Assembly: GCA_027486585.1 (NCBI GenBank)
Contig: JAIXOU010000045.1
Span: 27,344 to 91,343, forward strand
Origin: Verrucomicrobiaceae bacterium
GTDB lineage: Bacteria > Verrucomicrobiota > Verrucomicrobiia > Verrucomicrobiales > Verrucomicrobiaceae
Direction: 5' to 3'
DNA: 64,000 bases
In this document: positions 36,414 to 44,709 of the stretch, one piece after another
Position numbering within the stretch: the stretch's first letter is position 1
Layout of the letters: every line of letters starts with the position of its first letter
Program-made: the position numbers and the translations under genes
The notes under the pieces: model-generated
Told to the model about the DNA's origin: nothing
The model's input: the letters and a program-made list of their open reading frames with translations, nothing else
Database searches by the model: none

Positions 36414-36461
36414 TTGAATCTAAGTTTAATTATATTCAAATGTAATTTAATAATATTAAAT
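36414..36461 (-). promoter_or_regulatory. AT-rich promoter region with two inverted repeats upstream of the DUF2089 operon
   Basis: The 70 bases before the DUF2089 start codon are strikingly AT-rich. They hold ATTTAAT (36445-36451) and ATTAAAT (36455-36461), a perfect 7-bp inverted repeat with a 3-base centre. TTGAAT (36414-36419) and ATTCAA (36434-36439) form a wider one. They may be promoter elements or the binding site of the DUF2089 protein. Confidence 0.4.
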
Positions 36462-36593
36462 CAACGCCTAGGAGATGAATGTTCATGTGTGGAGTTTTAA
36501 ACTGAGTGGAAAATTTGGACTCGTCGATTGATCCCAAGCCAGCTCACCTCGGAGCAGCTTTGTAAATACCTCATGAATCTCTTCCAGAAATGC

Positions 36594-36628
36594 TGAGTCT
36601 TTTGGCAGATGGTACGCCAAAAGACTCA
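36594..36628. repeat. Perfect 13-bp inverted repeat
   Basis: The arms lie at 36594-36606 and 36616-36628 (TGAGTCTTTTGGC and its complement) around a 9-base centre. No T-tract follows on either strand, so it is not a classical terminator. It lies 190 bases upstream of the DUF2089 start. It could be a REP-like element or a regulator site. Confidence 0.6.
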
Positions 36629-36699
36629 ACCACAACTCAAGCAGCCTATGGCGACTTCAAAAGCCGCGATCTTTGAATGAAGTGTAGGACCTGCCCACA

Positions 36700-36915
36700 C
36701 CGGTTATGCGCCGAGGAGTATGCTCGCGTTAGTCGAGCCGGAGGAAAGAGCAGCGCGTGAGCGTTTTGGAACCGGAGCGCAGCGGAGATAGACAGCCAAA
36801 GGCTGCCCGGAGGGTGAGCGAAGCGAATCAATGCTCCAGCCCTCTGGAGCTTTTCGGAGGCCGAGGGACATTCGGATGCGCCTGAGGACCGACGTACTCC
36901 AGGACGCTATCGCGC
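36700..36915. repeat. Possible dispersed intergenic repeat or structured RNA
   Basis: A GC-rich, hairpin-rich stretch just downstream of the pectate lyase stop. Stems include CAGCC/GGCTG at 36793-36797 / 36801-36805 and GCTCCAG/CTGGAGC at 36833-36839 / 36844-36850. Base composition and codon-free texture differ from neighbouring genes. Whether it is present elsewhere in the genome cannot be seen from this window. Confidence 0.35.
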
Positions 36916-38466
36916 TCATCGGGACCCTCCTTTCGCTTTCAGCCAGGTGCTCAGCGCTTTCACATTTTGCACGAAGTCGAGACTGTAGATCACACCACCG
37001 GCAGGCTTGGTTTTTTTGCCGCTAGCATCGCGCATGATGCCGCGCTCGTCGTCGGTGGCGGTCCAGGAGCCGTTGGGGTTTTGTTCGCTAAGGATAGTGG
37101 CGATGTCGGCGTCGGTGGGTGGAGAGGACCAACGTTCTTTTTCGGTGCGGGGAAAGGTGACTTTTTCACCACGCGCGACCTGACTGCCGGTGGCTTGCAG
37201 AGCATCGAGTTCGCTGTCCCAGACCCAGCCGTAATTGGAGGAGGCTTTTTTATCGGAGTAAGTCAGCTCGAAGCCTTTGCCACCGGCGCCGCGCTCGAAG
37301 TAGAGGGGCTTGTTGGTGTTGAGTTCGTAGAAGCGGGCGAGCTGGTTGCCGGGCAGGAGCACGGTGCGGAGGTAGCTGGTGGCTTTGGCGACGGGCGCGA
37401 GATATTTTTTGTCGCCCGTTGCAGCGGTGAGCTTCAGCAGCGCCCACATGGCAGCTTGGCTTTCGCGACCGCTGATGGCGGTGGGCTCGAACTGGCGGCT
37501 CCACACGGGCTGCATCTCGGCGTTGTATTGTTGCGCCCAGGCGGGCTGTGGATCGGGCATCTGCGCGAGCAGGAGGAAATCGCCGCCGCGTTTGGCGGCA
37601 TCGAGGTATTTTTGATCGCCGCGAAGCTCCCAGGCGAGCAGCAGCGTGCTCATCAAAGTGGCGTGCGTGTTGTCATTGAGCACATAGCAGCCGCTGAAAT
37701 CCTTCGGCCACTTGCGCGGCCAGTCGGCGGGGTAGTTGCCGGGTTTGATCGGATACTTGTCCGCTGGCGGCGGCGAGGAGGGCGCGTCGTCGAAATTCGC
37801 GCTCCAACCGCCCGCCGGATACTGCGTCATGAGGATGGTGCGCAATGCGAAGTCAGCCGCCTCTGTGATCTCGGCATCCTTACCGCCGAGCGCGTGATCG
37901 ACTCGCACCAGCAAGCGAGTGGCGGCTTGCGATACATCATCGTCATAAGTGGAGTAATTGTGTTTCTCCTGACGACGCCAGTTGTGCCAGCCAGCTTCGC
38001 GTGTGGCGGTTTGCCTTCGTGGAATGAGTTTCCCATCCGCATCGCGACGATAGAGCTTCGATTCGCGGCCTTTGGCATCGAAGTGGCCCGAGTAATCCCA
38101 ACCGCCCGAAGCGAGCTGCGTGCGCGAAACACACCTCGCGGCCTCGACGGCGGCTGCAAGGCATTGGGCATCCTTCGTGGCTTCATAAGCATCCAACATC
38201 GCCATCGCGACCGCAGGCGTCCCCGGCGGCTGAATCCAGATCGTGTCTGGACCGGGAATGCCTTCCGCTTCGCGCAGCGTGAAGTCAGCGCTGTAGCGAT
38301 AAACGTAGCCGCCGTGGGACGCCGCGTGGGAGTGGTAGAAGGTGACGGCCTTGACCGTCGCAGCGAAGACTTCGGCAGGCGTCGCGGCCGTGGCGAACGG
38401 CGGAATGACGAATGACGAGATCAGAATGACGAAAGAATGTCGAAGGCCAAAGTACGAAGAGTTCAT
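36916..38466 (-). CDS. Secreted pectate lyase, polysaccharide lyase family 10-like
   Basis: 516 residues from the ATG at 38466, which overlaps the upstream stop as ATGA and begins a signal peptide (FVILISSFVIPPFATAA). The (alpha/alpha) barrel pattern and blocks GTPAVAMAMLDAYEAT, QYPAGGWSANF, LNDNTHATLMSTLLLAWEL and PAWAQQYNAEMQPVWSRQFEP match the pectic acid lyase family (Pec_lyase). Such enzymes cleave polygalacturonate by beta-elimination. It is likely periplasmic or secreted and fits a plant-polysaccharide lifestyle. A 482-codon open frame on the opposite strand (36967-38415) is a shadow of it. Confidence 0.8.
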   Translation of the reverse strand: MNSSYFGLRHSFVILISSFVIPPFATAATPAEVFAATVKAVTFYHSHAASHGGYVYRYSADFTLREAEGIPGPDTIWIQPPGTPAVAMAMLDAYEATKDAQCLAAAVEAARCVSRTQLASGGWDYSGHFDAKGRESKLYRRDADGKLIPRRQTATREAGWHNWRRQEKHNYSTYDDDVSQAATRLLVRVDHALGGKDAEITEAADFALRTILMTQYPAGGWSANFDDAPSSPPPADKYPIKPGNYPADWPRKWPKDFSGCYVLNDNTHATLMSTLLLAWELRGDQKYLDAAKRGGDFLLLAQMPDPQPAWAQQYNAEMQPVWSRQFEPTAISGRESQAAMWALLKLTAATGDKKYLAPVAKATSYLRTVLLPGNQLARFYELNTNKPLYFERGAGGKGFELTYSDKKASSNYGWVWDSELDALQATGSQVARGEKVTFPRTEKERWSSPPTDADIATILSEQNPNGSWTATDDERGIMRDASGKKTKPAGGVIYSLDFVQNVKALSTWLKAKGGSR

Positions 38467-39095
38467 GGTTGAAAAGTAGTTTCTAGATTGGCCACTGCTG
38501 GGAGAGGAGGTGGCAATCTGTTTAGACGTTTTCGTGCTAAGAAGACCAAAGCTGGACCGAGGAGTCCGATGAGGAAAAACCAAGTCCACCACATTGAAGA
38601 CCTCCCTCTGGGAGACCTAGCAGCAGCCACTACGCCACTAGTTGCCTTCGGAAGCTGCGAGAGCAGCGGTATCATGAATTCTTTCGCCTCTGGCTGGTGA
38701 TATTGGTTTTTTGTTGGGTTCGGATCTGTCACCAATTGAAACCATTCTCCGCGCTCATTACGGACAGCCAGTTCAGAGAAATTGATGTCATCCCAATCAT
38801 AAGTGAACTGATGTTTCTCGGCTGATGGCAGTGTGATCTCAAATGGACCAGTCAATGGCAGCGAGAACCTAGCTGAAGGTGATAGAGGGAGTATATACCG
38901 CTTACCTTCTCTACCTACTGTTCCGATTGGAGTCACATAAACTGTCTCTTGCGATTGATTAACAACCGAGAAGCTCGTCAGAAACCCCATGGCCATGGGG
39001 TTCACCATGTTGACGAGCACAAGCCCGTTCATGCAAGTAATCGGCAGACAAAGAAAACCAATACCAAGGACCAAACGCCAGATGATTTTGTTCAT
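38463..39095 (-). CDS. Unrecognised membrane protein, partner of the pectate lyase gene
   Basis: 210 residues. An N-terminal hydrophobic segment (about 7-38) and a second helix (about 170-188, followed by ARKRLNR) flank a central extracytoplasmic beta-rich part. The central part contains VVNQSQETVYVTPIG and a DWDDINFSELAVRNERGEWFQ block. It overlaps the lyase start by 4 bases. I do not recognise the family. Confidence 0.6.
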   Translation of the reverse strand: MNKIIWRLVLGIGFLCLPITCMNGLVLVNMVNPMAMGFLTSFSVVNQSQETVYVTPIGTVGREGKRYILPLSPSARFSLPLTGPFEITLPSAEKHQFTYDWDDINFSELAVRNERGEWFQLVTDPNPTKNQYHQPEAKEFMIPLLSQLPKATSGVVAAARSPRGRSSMWWTWFFLIGLLGPALVFLARKRLNRLPPPLPAVANLETTFQP

Positions 39096-39157
39096 AACCT
39101 TGTTGGATTGGTATGAATTGGGGAACGCCTAAACAAACGAACGAAGGTGCACCTAAC

Positions 39158-41077
39158 TTACTCCGCCTTAATCCCGACGTTTTTGTTCCCGTTGTCGCGG
39201 ACGGCATCGACCGTGTTGTGGAGGGCTTTGAGCGGGGTGTCGTCGTTGCCGGTGACTTCGACTCGGGCACCGAGGTGCTCGGGGAGGTATGTGCTGAGGA
39301 AGCCGCGGAGGCGGTTCATGGGGACTTTTTCGTCGCCGATGAGGACGGTGTCACCGCCGTCGATAACTTTGAGGGTGAGGGTTCCGCCGGAGGAGTTTGT
39401 TTTGCGATCACCGTCGCCTTTGCGGGGCTTTTGACCGGATTCGGCGGAGGGCTTACGACCTACGCCATCGCGTTCACCACCTTTTTTCATGCCATCGTCG
39501 TCACGCTCACCTGTGCGCGGCTTTTCGCCATCGCGTCCGCCAGTGCGGGGCTTGTCACCATCGCGCATGCCGGGTTTCTTTTCGCCTTCGCTATCGCGAG
39601 TGCCGGGCTTTTTGGTGCCTCCGTCGCGTTCGGCATTGGGTTTGCCGCCTTCACGCTCCGCAGAGGGGGTGCCGGATTCGCGGTCGTCAGTGCCGACCTT
39701 TCGAGCGCTGTCATCTCTTTGGTTAGCTGGGTGGGCAGTCAAAAAGAAGATCAATCTACCATCTGGGTCGGAAGCAGGGTGTGGTATTTCCCAGACCCAA
39801 TTTTTCAATTCAGGTGACTCTATCAAAGAATCTTTAAGTGCAATGAAATGCCCTAATTTCGGTGCCCAACCTTTAATTTGAATGATGTCTTGTTGAAAAG
39901 TGGTGCGTGTTAGTTCTGTGCCTGGGGGTAACAGTTTTCGAATAATAACTTCGTTCGAATCGTCGGTCGATTGAGGTGTGGCTGCGGGCTTCTTGATTGT
40001 CTCACCTTCGCGGACCTTGGGCTTGACTTCTTTTTCAACGGCGCGGGCGGTGGTGAAGGAGTAGCCGACCAGCACGCTGAGCGTGAGGACGAGCAGCGCG
40101 TGAAGCCAGGGCTGGCGGGTGGTTGGGTGAGCGATCATGCTGATTCGTTGCCGCAGGGTGGGGTGGTTGCGCACACATGGGGCCAACCCTGCAATGGTCG
40201 GTGGTGCGAAAAAGGTTTCCTGAATGCGGAGAAGGGTGTGCCCATAATCCAAACGCTCGGCGGGCGAGAGCAGCGCGAGCGCTTCGGCATCGCAACGCAG
40301 CTCGCGGTCGGACTGAAAGCGGCTAACGACGAACCAGACGAGCGGATTGAACCAATGCAGCGCCTGCAATGCGATAGCGACCCAGTTCCAGAGAAGATCA
40401 TGCTGCTTCACGTGCAGCAACTCATGCAGAAGGACGTGGCGCAGGCTGCGGTCGTCAAAACGCGTCTGCCAATCTTCAGGAAGCAGCAATTTCGGCTCAC
40501 GCACGCCGACCATGGCCGGCGTGGTGCCTGACGGCATGAGGAAGATCTCAGGCGATGGGATTCCAAGAAGGCGCGTGAGTCGAGAAAGGTGAGACGTGAG
40601 ATGCGGGTCGTTCGTTCGTGGACGACGACGGAGGAAGGACTCGAATCGACGCTGGCGGATGATTGCGCCTGCAAAAACGGCGAAGGCTCCGACGAGCCAG
40701 AGTGTGAGAAGGATCCGGTTTGCAGAAAGGATGCCCACAGATTCAGAAAACCCACCGATTGGTTCAGGAGCGATCATCTGCGGGTTTTCTGAATCCAGCG
40801 GAATAATGGATGAAGAGCCATGCACTAAGGCGATGACATTCTTGGATGAAGAGGCCTGCACAGTCTCATCGGACTGAAACCAGCCGCCGAGACCGAAGCC
40901 AGCGGGAATAAAAGCGGGAAGCATGAGTTTCATCCCGACGAGCATCCACAATCCAATGCGCCAAGCGGGGCTGAGGCGAGTGCCGAACATGAGGCGCAGT
41001 CCAAGCACGGCGAGGATGAGCATGCTGGCTTCGATGGAGGTACGCAGGAGCCAGTGAAGAAGGGTGTCGGTGTTCAT
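39158..41077 (-). CDS. BlaR1/MecR1-like M56 peptidase with charged linker and ExbD-like C-terminus
   Basis: 639 residues. About four N-terminal membrane helices carry the M56 zinc site LRHVLLHELLHVKQHD (HExxH-like HELLH), with FQSDRELRCDAEAL downstream supplying the third ligand. There is no penicillin-binding sensor domain. Instead, residues about 470-560 are a low-complexity Arg/Asp/Gly/Lys/Pro linker (KPGTRD, KPGMRD, KPRTGGRD, KPRTGERD). The last 75 residues (TLTLKVIDGGDTVLIGDEKVP...DTPLKALHNTVDAVRDNG) resemble the periplasmic domain of ExbD. It lies 6 bases after blaI, so they form an operon; it probably cleaves or inactivates BlaI on a signal. Confidence 0.8.
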   Translation of the reverse strand: MNTDTLLHWLLRTSIEASMLILAVLGLRLMFGTRLSPAWRIGLWMLVGMKLMLPAFIPAGFGLGGWFQSDETVQASSSKNVIALVHGSSSIIPLDSENPQMIAPEPIGGFSESVGILSANRILLTLWLVGAFAVFAGAIIRQRRFESFLRRRPRTNDPHLTSHLSRLTRLLGIPSPEIFLMPSGTTPAMVGVREPKLLLPEDWQTRFDDRSLRHVLLHELLHVKQHDLLWNWVAIALQALHWFNPLVWFVVSRFQSDRELRCDAEALALLSPAERLDYGHTLLRIQETFFAPPTIAGLAPCVRNHPTLRQRISMIAHPTTRQPWLHALLVLTLSVLVGYSFTTARAVEKEVKPKVREGETIKKPAATPQSTDDSNEVIIRKLLPPGTELTRTTFQQDIIQIKGWAPKLGHFIALKDSLIESPELKNWVWEIPHPASDPDGRLIFFLTAHPANQRDDSARKVGTDDRESGTPSAEREGGKPNAERDGGTKKPGTRDSEGEKKPGMRDGDKPRTGGRDGEKPRTGERDDDGMKKGGERDGVGRKPSAESGQKPRKGDGDRKTNSSGGTLTLKVIDGGDTVLIGDEKVPMNRLRGFLSTYLPEHLGARVEVTGNDDTPLKALHNTVDAVRDNGNKNVGIKAE

Positions 41078-41083
41078 AGCGGA

Positions 41084-41488
41084 CTACTTTTTGAGTTTCT
41101 TCTCGGCTTGGTTGAGCATTTCACGAAGCGCGGCGAGGTCGTCTTTTGTGACATCGTCACGCTCCATCATGCCGGCGACGAAAGGTGTGAGACGACCATT
41201 GAACACTCGGTCGAGAAAACTGCGGCTCTCCTCATGCTGGCACTGATCCTGATCGACGGCGGGTGAGTAACGGAACTCCCGCCCGATGGCCTCCACTGCG
41301 AGAGCACCTTTGTCCGTCAGGCGGCGGATCAATGACTGCACTGTGCGCGGCTTCCAATGCAGTCGGCCTTCCAGATCCTTCACGACCTCAGCCAGTGTGC
41401 TGTTGCCACGCTCCCACAGTACCTTCATCACCGTCCATTCGGCATCAGAAATTTTGGGGGCGGCCGGAGTTTTTGGAGTGCGTGGCAT
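41084..41488 (-). CDS. blaI: BlaI/MecI/CopY-family winged-helix repressor
   Basis: 134 residues. It shows ISDAEWTVMKVLWERGNSTLAEVVKDL and WKPRTVQSLIRRLTDKGALAVE, the BlaI winged helix with its recognition helix. It is followed by a dimerisation tail with DRVFNGRLTPFVAGM and DDLAALREMLNQAE, the family pattern. It precedes its M56 partner in one operon. Two TACA-N2-TGTA operators lie 7-41 bases before the start codon. Confidence 0.92.
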   Translation of the reverse strand: MPRTPKTPAAPKISDAEWTVMKVLWERGNSTLAEVVKDLEGRLHWKPRTVQSLIRRLTDKGALAVEAIGREFRYSPAVDQDQCQHEESRSFLDRVFNGRLTPFVAGMMERDDVTKDDLAALREMLNQAEKKLKK

Positions 41489-41494
41489 GTTTGA

Positions 41495-41508
41495 ATTACA
41501 ATTGTAAT
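41495..41508 (-). promoter_or_regulatory. BlaI/MecI-type operator 1
   Basis: ATTACAATTGTAAT is a perfect 14-bp palindrome containing the BlaI/MecI core TACA-N2-TGTA. It ends 7 bases before the blaI start codon, so binding would block transcription or initiation. Confidence 0.85.
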
Positions 41509-41513
41509 CCTGA

Positions 41514-41529
41514 GATTACAGATGTAATC
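41514..41529 (-). promoter_or_regulatory. BlaI/MecI-type operator 2
   Basis: GATTACAGATGTAATC has 7-bp arms around GA and the same TACA-N2-TGTA core. Its centre lies exactly 20 bp (two helical turns) from that of operator 1, so two dimers can bind the same face. It also lies about 100 bases upstream of the divergent hydrolase gene at 41631. Confidence 0.85.
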
Positions 41530-41630
41530 CTCGAAAAGACAATAATAATGTTTTGGCCTGAAAAAGTCGTTCGTTGAAAAGTAGGAATTTGAGCTGGCTG
41601 GAATGGTCTCTGAGCGGATAGTCTCCCAGG

Positions 41631-42455
41631 ATGATGCAACTGGCGCGATTTATTTCGATGACTCTTTTTTGGCTGATGTTGATTCCGGTGCTGTTGCTGC
41701 TGGGGTGTCAGTCAAAGATCATTTATTATCCGCAGCCTTATCATGAGGGGAATAAGCGGACGCTGGAAAAGCACAATGGTGTGGTGCTGGAGTATGCGAC
41801 GGGGCAGGGGCGGCAGGTGGCGCATTATGTGCCAGCGAGGGACGGTACTGCGGGGACGATCTGGATGTGCTTTGCGGGCAATGGATCGCGCGCGCTGGAT
41901 TGGCTGGCTTTTCGAAATGAGTGGGATGCTTCTTTTGGTTATCTACTGGTGGATTATCCGGGCTATGGCGACTGCGAGGGGAAGCCAAATCCAAAATCGA
42001 TCAGGGAGTCATCTAAGGCTGCGGTCTTGGCTCTGGCGGGGCATTTGAAAATGACCCCAGAGGCTCTGCGGCCTCGCTTAGCGGTGCTTGGGCATTCGCT
42101 GGGTTGTGCGGCAGGATTAATGGCTGCCCAGGATCAAGCGGTGAGGAAGGTGGTGCTGATCGCTCCCTTTACGACGATGACGGAGATGGGGCGGCGGGTG
42201 CTGGGCTGGCCGCTGTGTTATTTGAACTTACACCGTTTCGATAACCAGAAATCTCTGGCGGCTGTGGTGCAACAGGGCGCTCGGGTGACGATCTTTCACG
42301 GCACGTCAGATGAGGTGATCCCAGTCTCGATGGGGCGCGAGTTAGCGGCAGCGTATCCAGTGGTGGTGACTCTGCATGAGGAGGCCGGACAGGACCACAA
42401 TTTCATCCTGGGAAACTGCGCTGCAAAGATCGGTGAGGCGATGTCGAAACCTTAG
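41631..42455 (+). CDS. Alpha/beta-hydrolase lipoprotein
   Basis: 274 residues. The N-terminus ends in a lipobox-like LLLLGCQS, so it is probably lipidated at Cys about 26. Catalytic features: GHSLGCAAG (nucleophile Ser), HGTSDEVIP (Asp) and GQDHNF (His), plus VDYPGYGDCEGKP as the typical oxyanion-side loop. It resembles the BEM46/YfhR-like group of serine esterases. Being divergent from blaI across the two operators, it could be under BlaI control. Confidence 0.75.
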   Translation: MMQLARFISMTLFWLMLIPVLLLLGCQSKIIYYPQPYHEGNKRTLEKHNGVVLEYATGQGRQVAHYVPARDGTAGTIWMCFAGNGSRALDWLAFRNEWDASFGYLLVDYPGYGDCEGKPNPKSIRESSKAAVLALAGHLKMTPEALRPRLAVLGHSLGCAAGLMAAQDQAVRKVVLIAPFTTMTEMGRRVLGWPLCYLNLHRFDNQKSLAAVVQQGARVTIFHGTSDEVIPVSMGRELAAAYPVVVTLHEEAGQDHNFILGNCAAKIGEAMSKP

Positions 42456-43447
42456 TTCCAACCAAACTTCTTGATGACGGAGCGCTTACGGAGACCTTCC
42501 ATCCACTTGTCGATGACGCCTTTGGATTTTTCGGCTTGGATGGCGCGTTCGATGTCAGGGCGGACTTCTTTGAGGGGCTTGGCGGTGCCGTGCTTGATGG
42601 CGTCACAGGAGATGATGATGTAGGCGGCTTCATCGTCGATGACCTCGCTGATGGCTCCGGTCTTTAAAAGAAAGGCGACGCTTGCGATAGAGGGCTTCAT
42701 CTGGTCTTTGGCCATCCAATCCCAGGCTCCGCCGTCTTCGGCGTGGCTGTCTTGGGAGTAGGTTTTGGCGGTCGTGGCAAAGTCGGCACCTTTGAGCAGC
42801 TTGCCGCGGATTTCGTTAGCTATTTTACGCTGGCTTTCGGGGGTGGCACTGGCCTCTCCACTGTAGCGAGGGACGGTGATGGTGCTGATTTTGATCATGC
42901 CGCCTTCGCGCCATTGGTCGATGTTTTTGTTGTAGAAGTCTTCGACTTCTTTTGGGGTAGCGGGGGCTTGTTGGGAGGCTTGCTTGCCACGCATGGCTTG
43001 GACGATCATCATCTTTTCACGCAGGGCACGGAATTTTTTCAGGGTCATGCCGCTGCTGGCGATCTCTTTGACAAAGGCGTCTCGGTCGCCTTTGAAGCTG
43101 TCTCGAATGATGCCGTTGATATCGTCATCGACCCACTGGGCTTTGATCACGGCTCCGAGGCGCTTGAACTCGGCGAGCACGAGCTCGCGGTCGATGAGGC
43201 TGTCTAGGGCTGTGGAGCGCAGGTTAGCCAGTTCACGTGCAAGGGTGTCGGGATTGCTTTGAAGCTGGAAGCGCAGGATTTGCTCCTGGGCATTGACGGC
43301 GTCGCGCACTTCGGACTTGGTGACGACGTTGCCGTTGACGACGGCAGCGATGCCGTTGGACTCGGCCTGAGCAGAGAATTGGCTCAGCGTAAGCAGGGTG
43401 ATGAGCAGGAAAAGGAAGCGTGGCATGGAATGCGAAAAGTCGAGCAT
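42452..43447 (-). CDS. SurA/parvulin-type periplasmic peptidyl-prolyl isomerase
   Basis: 331 residues with a signal peptide ending SAQA|ESN. The start could be the ATG at 43447 or, seven codons on, at 43426. The SurA-like N-terminal helical region opens with IAAVVNGNVVTKSEV and a parvulin domain follows (KISTITVPR..., GADFATTAKTYSQDSHAEDGGAWDW). Such proteins assist outer-membrane protein folding. One PPIase domain is present instead of the two in E. coli SurA. Its 3' end overlaps that of the convergent hydrolase gene by 4 bases. Confidence 0.88.
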   Translation of the reverse strand: MLDFSHSMPRFLFLLITLLTLSQFSAQAESNGIAAVVNGNVVTKSEVRDAVNAQEQILRFQLQSNPDTLARELANLRSTALDSLIDRELVLAEFKRLGAVIKAQWVDDDINGIIRDSFKGDRDAFVKEIASSGMTLKKFRALREKMMIVQAMRGKQASQQAPATPKEVEDFYNKNIDQWREGGMIKISTITVPRYSGEASATPESQRKIANEIRGKLLKGADFATTAKTYSQDSHAEDGGAWDWMAKDQMKPSIASVAFLLKTGAISEVIDDEAAYIIISCDAIKHGTAKPLKEVRPDIERAIQAEKSKGVIDKWMEGLRKRSVIKKFGWN

Positions 43448-43614
43448 GGCTTTAAAGAGCGACGGTTAACCACCAGACGGGGGGCTAGCAAGAGGTAAAA
43501 CACGTTCTTATGCGGTTAGATCTTGCCTTTTGCTCCGGTTTTCAGCAAACACAAGATTCACCATGAAATATGGACTTTTTGGATCTATGAACCGTTAAGC
43601 TCAATCCATCTCCC

Positions 43615-44562
43615 ATGCTTGATCCCTTTGTCACTCTCGCTGAGGCTGGTTTTTCCCAGCAGGGAGAGCTGATCACCGCTGCCGGAGATCACTGGAGTCA
43701 GGAGCTGATCGTGAGTCTGGATTGGCTACGCATCGCGGAACTCGTGAGGGCTATTGCCTCCCACAGTGGCTGTGAGCTGGCAAGATCGGTGGTTTTAGAA
43801 GATGGATCAGTGGTCTTTGCGATGATCGAACGGCCGACGACGGCCCACCCTCAGCGGGTTTTGGTAAAAATCGCTGGCTGGAATGAATGGGGGGCGACTC
43901 CGACGAGCGTGATGCATTTTGCCCGGGAAATTCTGACGGCGAATAAGGCTCGGGGTATTTTGGTCTCTCCGGGAGGCTTTACGCCCGCAGCTCTGTTGGC
44001 AGCGCAGGAGCACCGGATCGAGACGGTGGATGCTTCAGCTCTGTATACGGTGCTGCAGGGACTGCCGGCTGAGCGCAGTGACTTTTTTTTCACCATTGCC
44101 ACGGCAGGTGACTGCTCTACGCCGACCTGCCCAGTCTGTCTGCAAAAGCTGAGTCGCGTGGAGTCGGTGGCGCAATCGGACATTCCCGATTGTCGTGTGT
44201 TTGAGGAGAGCTGCCTGATTGCTGAGCCTGTGCATGCCCAACGTGTGGAGGTCGCCGCACGGACTGAGGCGACTTTCCTGCACGAGGTGAAGGCGCGGGA
44301 GATTGTTATCTCTGGGGACGCTTTTGGCGACTTTCTCTGCGAGGGACCGGTGACGCTGATGCCTGGAGGCACGCTGAGTGGATCTGTGGCCGCGCGCTCG
44401 CTGAAGGTGCATGACGGGGCGGAGTTACTGGGAAGTTTCCGCATTCTGAGTGGACCTCCGCAGTCCTTCATCACAGAGATCCGCCGCTGGCACTGGCTCT
44501 GCCGGAGTGATCGGAGGAAGGTGGAATGTGAGCGCGTGCTTTTTGAGCCGCACGGGAAATGA
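43615..44562 (+). CDS. Mrr-like nuclease-fold / zinc-cluster / bactofilin fusion protein
   Basis: 315 residues in three parts. Residues about 35-145 follow the Mrr restriction-endonuclease pattern, ending in ANKARGILVSPGGFTPAALLAA...IETVDASAL, which corresponds to the Mrr GILVT--GFTPAA block. The catalytic [EQ]xK is not intact (RVLVKI), so nuclease activity is doubtful. A Cys cluster follows (C167, C172, C175, C193). Residues about 215-280 (EIVISGDAFGDFLCEGPVTLMPGGTLSGSVAARSLKVHDGAELLGSF) match a bactofilin polymer domain. It is probably a cytoplasmic protein joining a nucleic-acid-binding-like domain to a polymer-forming domain. It stands alone between the PPIase and MsrA genes. Confidence 0.7.
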   Translation: MLDPFVTLAEAGFSQQGELITAAGDHWSQELIVSLDWLRIAELVRAIASHSGCELARSVVLEDGSVVFAMIERPTTAHPQRVLVKIAGWNEWGATPTSVMHFAREILTANKARGILVSPGGFTPAALLAAQEHRIETVDASALYTVLQGLPAERSDFFFTIATAGDCSTPTCPVCLQKLSRVESVAQSDIPDCRVFEESCLIAEPVHAQRVEVAARTEATFLHEVKAREIVISGDAFGDFLCEGPVTLMPGGTLSGSVAARSLKVHDGAELLGSFRILSGPPQSFITEIRRWHWLCRSDRRKVECERVLFEPHGK

Positions 44563-44709
44563 CCCCTCGGCACGGGACCTTTTTTGAGAATCATGGAATA
44601 TTTTCTGCCAAACGTGTTCCCATAGACGAACTCTATTTCGTCTGAAAGTTTGACTGCCATCGTAACGCATGAGTAGTCGCACCTAATCTATCATTCACCA
44701 TCCGCGACC

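Larger units (their letters stand above)
36405..36915. other. Intergenic region rich in inverted repeats
   Basis: 511 bases without a convincing gene. It contains the DUF2089 promoter region, a perfect 13-bp inverted repeat at 36594-36628, and from about 36700 a GC-rich stretch with small hairpins such as CAGCC/GGCTG (36793-36805) and GCTCCAG/CTGGAGC (36833-36850). Short frames there on both strands (for example 36704-36919 minus) look like translations of a structured repeat. Confidence 0.5.

Noticed and set aside
36704..36919. Possible small protein genes on both strands of the hairpin-rich block
   Set aside because: Translated products are low-complexity Arg/Ser/Pro and coincide with structured repeats; there is no start-site or codon-usage support.
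36967..38415. 482-codon open frame on the plus strand opposite the pectate lyase
   Set aside because: The minus-strand product matches the pectic acid lyase family with a signal peptide and an ATGA overlap. The plus-strand frame has no recognisable motif and is the usual antisense frame of a GC-rich gene.
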